From the NCBI GenBank assembly GCA_014529385.2, contig CM043970.1, positions 44,372,779-44,436,778 of the forward strand: DNA of 64,000 nucleotides, in the 5' to 3' direction. Shown one piece after another: positions 61,311-64,000 of this stretch. The notes beneath the pieces are model-generated. The model did no database searches and was not told the origin of the DNA. It saw nothing but the letters and a program-made list of their open reading frames with translations. The stretch is from Adiantum capillus-veneris (taxonomy: Eukaryota > Streptophyta > Polypodiopsida > Polypodiales > Pteridaceae). How positions within the stretch are numbered: the stretch's first letter is position 1; every line of letters starts with the position of its first letter. A program made the translations under genes and the position numbers.

Positions 61311-62023
61311 TTAACCATTCGGCAATGGAAACACAAGAGTCATGTAATGCACAACCACAAGAGGTGGATACCCTTGTCAATACAAAAGGGAGTATCGACA
61401 CTCAACAAAAGATTGTCAACATTAGAAATGACCAGTATGGACTCTTGCTTCAAGTAGATATGGTTGTTCCGGTAATATCCATTGTGCTTAAATAATATAC
61501 TCTTTTTTGTTTCTAACTACTTATATGTATGCACACAATGATTGTAGAAACTAATTATTTTGGATCTCAATGGATTGTTGTTGCTATGACAGCCATACAA
61601 CGTACATATAGAGATCTTTGATTTACGTAGTTCTGCTTGGGAAATCTAAGATTAGTAATTCGACCAGACATAAAGGAATTTTTGAATTTTTTGATTCCAC
61701 GGTTTAGGGTTTCTATCTGGTCTTCAATGCAAGCCCAAAACTTGAATGCCCTTGTTTCCATAGTTTGCGGTTTGGCTGAAATTCAGAGATCGGATTTTTA
61801 TTTTGTGTATAGTGAAAGAAATTGTAATACCATTGCAGGACGTTTCCACCCAGCTAAAGCTAATGTATCACCTTTTTACCAGCCCTTTGAACAAATCAAT
61901 GTGCCTTATGATGCTCTCAATACTTTGTTGATTGATGACACACCACATAAGGGTTTACTTAATCCACTCTGCACTACTATTTCCCACCTTCATTTGAAGG
62001 GCATCTTCATGATTTTCACCTAG
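61310..62023 (+). pseudogene. FCP1/NIF-type HAD phosphatase-like region
   Basis: After a linker (61310-61470), a gtaatat donor and gattgtag acceptor (61547) lead to KLIILDLNGLLLL. This is the first HAD motif in the DLNG form seen in plant NIF-like proteins, with Asn where FCP1 has its second Asp. A frame change near 61590-61630 precedes the main frame (61637-62023): RLVIRPDIKEFLNFL, FRVSIWSS (motif II, Ser), and NTLLIDDTPHKGLLNP (acidic motif). FCP1/SCP phosphatases act on phospho-Ser, classically of the RNA polymerase II tail. Frame breaks argue for a decayed gene or missed introns. Confidence 0.65.
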
Positions 62024-62158
62024 AGGACATTTTGGTCCCATACTTGTAAGGAATGTACTTTAGCCCATTGAGCATATTGGAATTTGTACTTACAAATGTA
62101 CTTAGTAATTCATTGTTTATACAATAAATTGATACTGTCTACCTGTCTATGTGTTTCA

Positions 62159-62203
<45 letters not shown>

Positions 62204-62283
62204 AGAGATCCGTGAGCAAACACTTGGTATTAAGATTAAACTAGTCAAAAAAGTAACATTTTGTAGAAGCCATTCAGGCTAGA
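62024..62283. repeat. 3' flank of the cluster with (GA)n
   Basis: Contains AT-rich sequence with aataaattg near 62126, a possible poly(A) signal context, and a GA run at about 62167-62205. No gene. Confidence 0.6.
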
Positions 62284-62600
62284 TTACATGGGTACAATTT
62301 GAATACGGCCAGAAAGATCTCCACACAGAAAATGCTTCTCCCTTTGTTGCATTACTCTTTGTCCACCCAACAAGAAATAAAAGTTTATGGAGTCAATGTT
62401 GACAGTCTCCTCCACTATGTCATGTCTAAGTTGCAAAAGATTGCATTGCTGCCTTATTGTAATTACTGTCATAAGATTTAGGTCTTTGTCCACCACTTCC
62501 ACATCTATGACAGCATTGTTTGCCAAACTTTCTGCTTCTTGATTCATAGGCACATAGCAACCCTCAACAATGTGAGAATGCTTGTACCAAAAGGAGATTA
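62284..62600 (-). pseudogene. RNase H C-terminal fragment, minus strand
   Basis: The minus-strand frame contains HIVEGCYVPMNQEAESLANN followed by AVID. It resembles the final helix of retroelement or RVT_3-type RNase H domains (His, then Asn, then Ala-Asp-x-Leu-Ala). The usual Asp is replaced and upstream sequence to about 62770 is broken. It is weak evidence on its own. Confidence 0.4.
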
Positions 62601-63264
62601 TTAATGTCTATGTCGCAAGCATATGCTTGACATTGAAAGTTTTAAGAGAAGTCTTGCAACATATGCCATCTGTTTCTTTGACATACCACCCTCGATCAAG
62701 AAGCTTGTCACACAAGAGGGAATCAAGAGATTTGCATATCAGCATAGTTTTAGCAACATGGACATGCTAGGAATTGGATCGTGCTAGCTATGGTGGATGA
62801 AAGATAAACATAGTGTCAATGTGTGAGTGTGTGTGTAAGCAAGATTATCACTCAAATGAATTAGGTTCCAAGAAAGAATTAGCTTGGACTCATAAACACA
62901 ATCTTGAGTATTGACTTATCTTAGCACAAGCTCACCATAGACAAGCATGTAGTGCAAAATAGAGTTGTGTTTATTCATTCATGAAATGAGCTTTAAGTAT
63001 CTCTACAGCCTTGCTCCACGGCATGTGGGATATTTCCACTCTTCTCTCCTTGACTCACAATTTAGGACAAAGCTCACACTTTACAATCCTACCCTTGAGG
63101 TTTGGACTATGACAAAATACTGAAGGTGCATTATCCACACAGGAGGATAAGCTGGTCTCTACACAGGATGGTAAAATCCATGCGCACTAACAAAATCCAC
63201 ACAGGATGATAATATCCACATAGGAAAATAAAAGTCCTCCCCTACAAGTAGAGAGGCTGCATCT
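62601..63264. other. No gene recognised
   Basis: Mixed sequence with short recurring atccacacaggatgataa-type phrases near 63130-63230 (three to four copies). It may be part of the minus-strand retroelement to the right. Confidence 0.5.
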
Positions 63265-64000
63265 TCAAAATATGTCTTCATAAAAGACAAGGTTGGTCTC
63301 TTCTTTGTCTTCTTCGTCTTCTACCATGTGAGATGATCCTTTGTTAGGTCTCTTGCCTTCGTTGCTTATGCTATTTCTTCTACTATTGTTTCTTTCTCCA
63401 TTGCTACTACCTTCATTTGAGTAGCATCGAGAAGGTGGATGTCCCTTCTTACCACATTTATTGCAAGGATTGTTTGTGTAGCAGTCTGTTGCTACGTATC
63501 CCATTCTTCCACATTCATAACACTTTCTTCAGGTTGATGATGTTGATGGCGAATATCTTCCCCTTGAGGATGTTGTGACAAAGGCCCCTCCAGATGAAGT
63601 TAATGAAACTTTTTGCTTTCTTTCTTCTGCTTGGACTAAGTTGATGACATCTTGAAAAGGTGGAGCTGGTTCTTTTTCTTCAAGAATTGTGACTAAGTGG
63701 TCATAAGAAGATGGAAGTGCACTTAATAGTATGGCCACTTTGTCATCTTCTGGTACTTCGACCTAGATGTAAGTGAGCTGCGTGAAAATTTTCTTAAGCC
63801 TTTTTACTAGGCTAGCAATGTCCTCCCCTTCAATCATGGTGATCTTGTAAAGTTGTCTTTTGAGACTAACTTTACTTCTTTTGGCCCTGGCTCCAATATT
63901 GCTTTCTAAAACATGCCAGGCATCATGTGCATGCGTACATCATCTATGAAATGCACATAATTGTCATGCAAGGAGGTGATGATGATTCCTAACTCTTGTT
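63265..64000 (-). pseudogene. Copia-type Gag, minus strand, cut by window edge
   Basis: The minus strand encodes a UBN2-like Gag: LVKRLKKIFTQLTYI, VAILLSALPSSYDHLVTILE, then two zinc knuckles. The first is CYECGRMGYVATDC with His replaced by Tyr, the second an intact CNKCGKKGHPPSRC. An acidic tail ends at 63265. TAG or TGA interruptions lie near 63763, 63525 and 63910. The start is beyond 64000. Downstream protease and integrase are not found to the left, so the element is truncated or spliced out. It is a third copia family in the window. Confidence 0.8.

Overview
The window looks like nuclear DNA of a vascular plant with a large, repeat-rich genome. The evidence is Ty1/copia and Ty3/gypsy remnants with plant-type primer sites, plant L1-type LINEs with DUF4283 ORF1 proteins, a DUF659-type hAT element, GT-AG introns and an X8 (CBM43) gene remnant. 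A fern, lycophyte or gymnosperm seems more likely than a compact angiosperm genome, but that is an impression, not a demonstration. Nothing bacterial or organellar was seen. Almost every protein-coding trace is broken by stops or frameshifts.

Layout. 1-630 is an antisense copia LTR inserted in an L1 (631-2564). 2571-4541 holds a GA tract, an L1 head and an LTR-like fragment. 4542-9986 is a complete but decayed copia element with an ATTAA target duplication. 10297-12826 is a complete small LTR element without genes (TRIM/LARD-like; CATGA duplication), nested in a degenerate CCATGATG satellite. 13640-15382 is an L1 head. 15383-18960 and 33766-36440 are two copies of one long repeat. 19640-21833 is a 5'-truncated L1. 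21556-25868 is a 2.16 kb tandem duplication. 26589-26913 is an array of 24-bp imperfect palindromes. 27115-30830 carries gypsy and copia fragments. 32843-33617 is an X8-domain gene remnant with a TATA box. 37310-38400 is a minus-strand L1 head. 39805-43464 is a non-autonomous LTR element with 1 kb LTRs. 44400-46310 is a hAT relic. 46645-51885 mixes an unassigned transposase-like relic with two minus-strand gene remnants. 53374-58707 is a nearly full-length L1. 58764-59500 is the end of a different LINE on the minus strand. 59634-62023 is a compact cluster with a histone H3/CENH3-like ORF, an Ulp1-type peptidase and an FCP1/NIF-type phosphatase. 62284-64000 carries minus-strand retroelement fragments.

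Two signals stand out. First, L1 ends repeatedly fall on (GA)n/(CT)n tracts: 3' tails are (AG)n instead of poly(A), and 5' ends, full or truncated, abut GA tracts. One truncated copy has a paralogous site in this window that lacks it. This suggests LINEs that target or are primed on GA microsatellites. Second, the H3-like ORF has a Loop 1 one residue longer than canonical H3, an Arg-Trp after it and a long C-terminal extension. These are CENH3-like features, and SUMO-protease-like and phosphatase-like exons follow directly in the same direction.

The window does not contain a working pathway. It is a nest of successive insertions in which microsatellites appear to serve as landing sites and rearrangement breakpoints.
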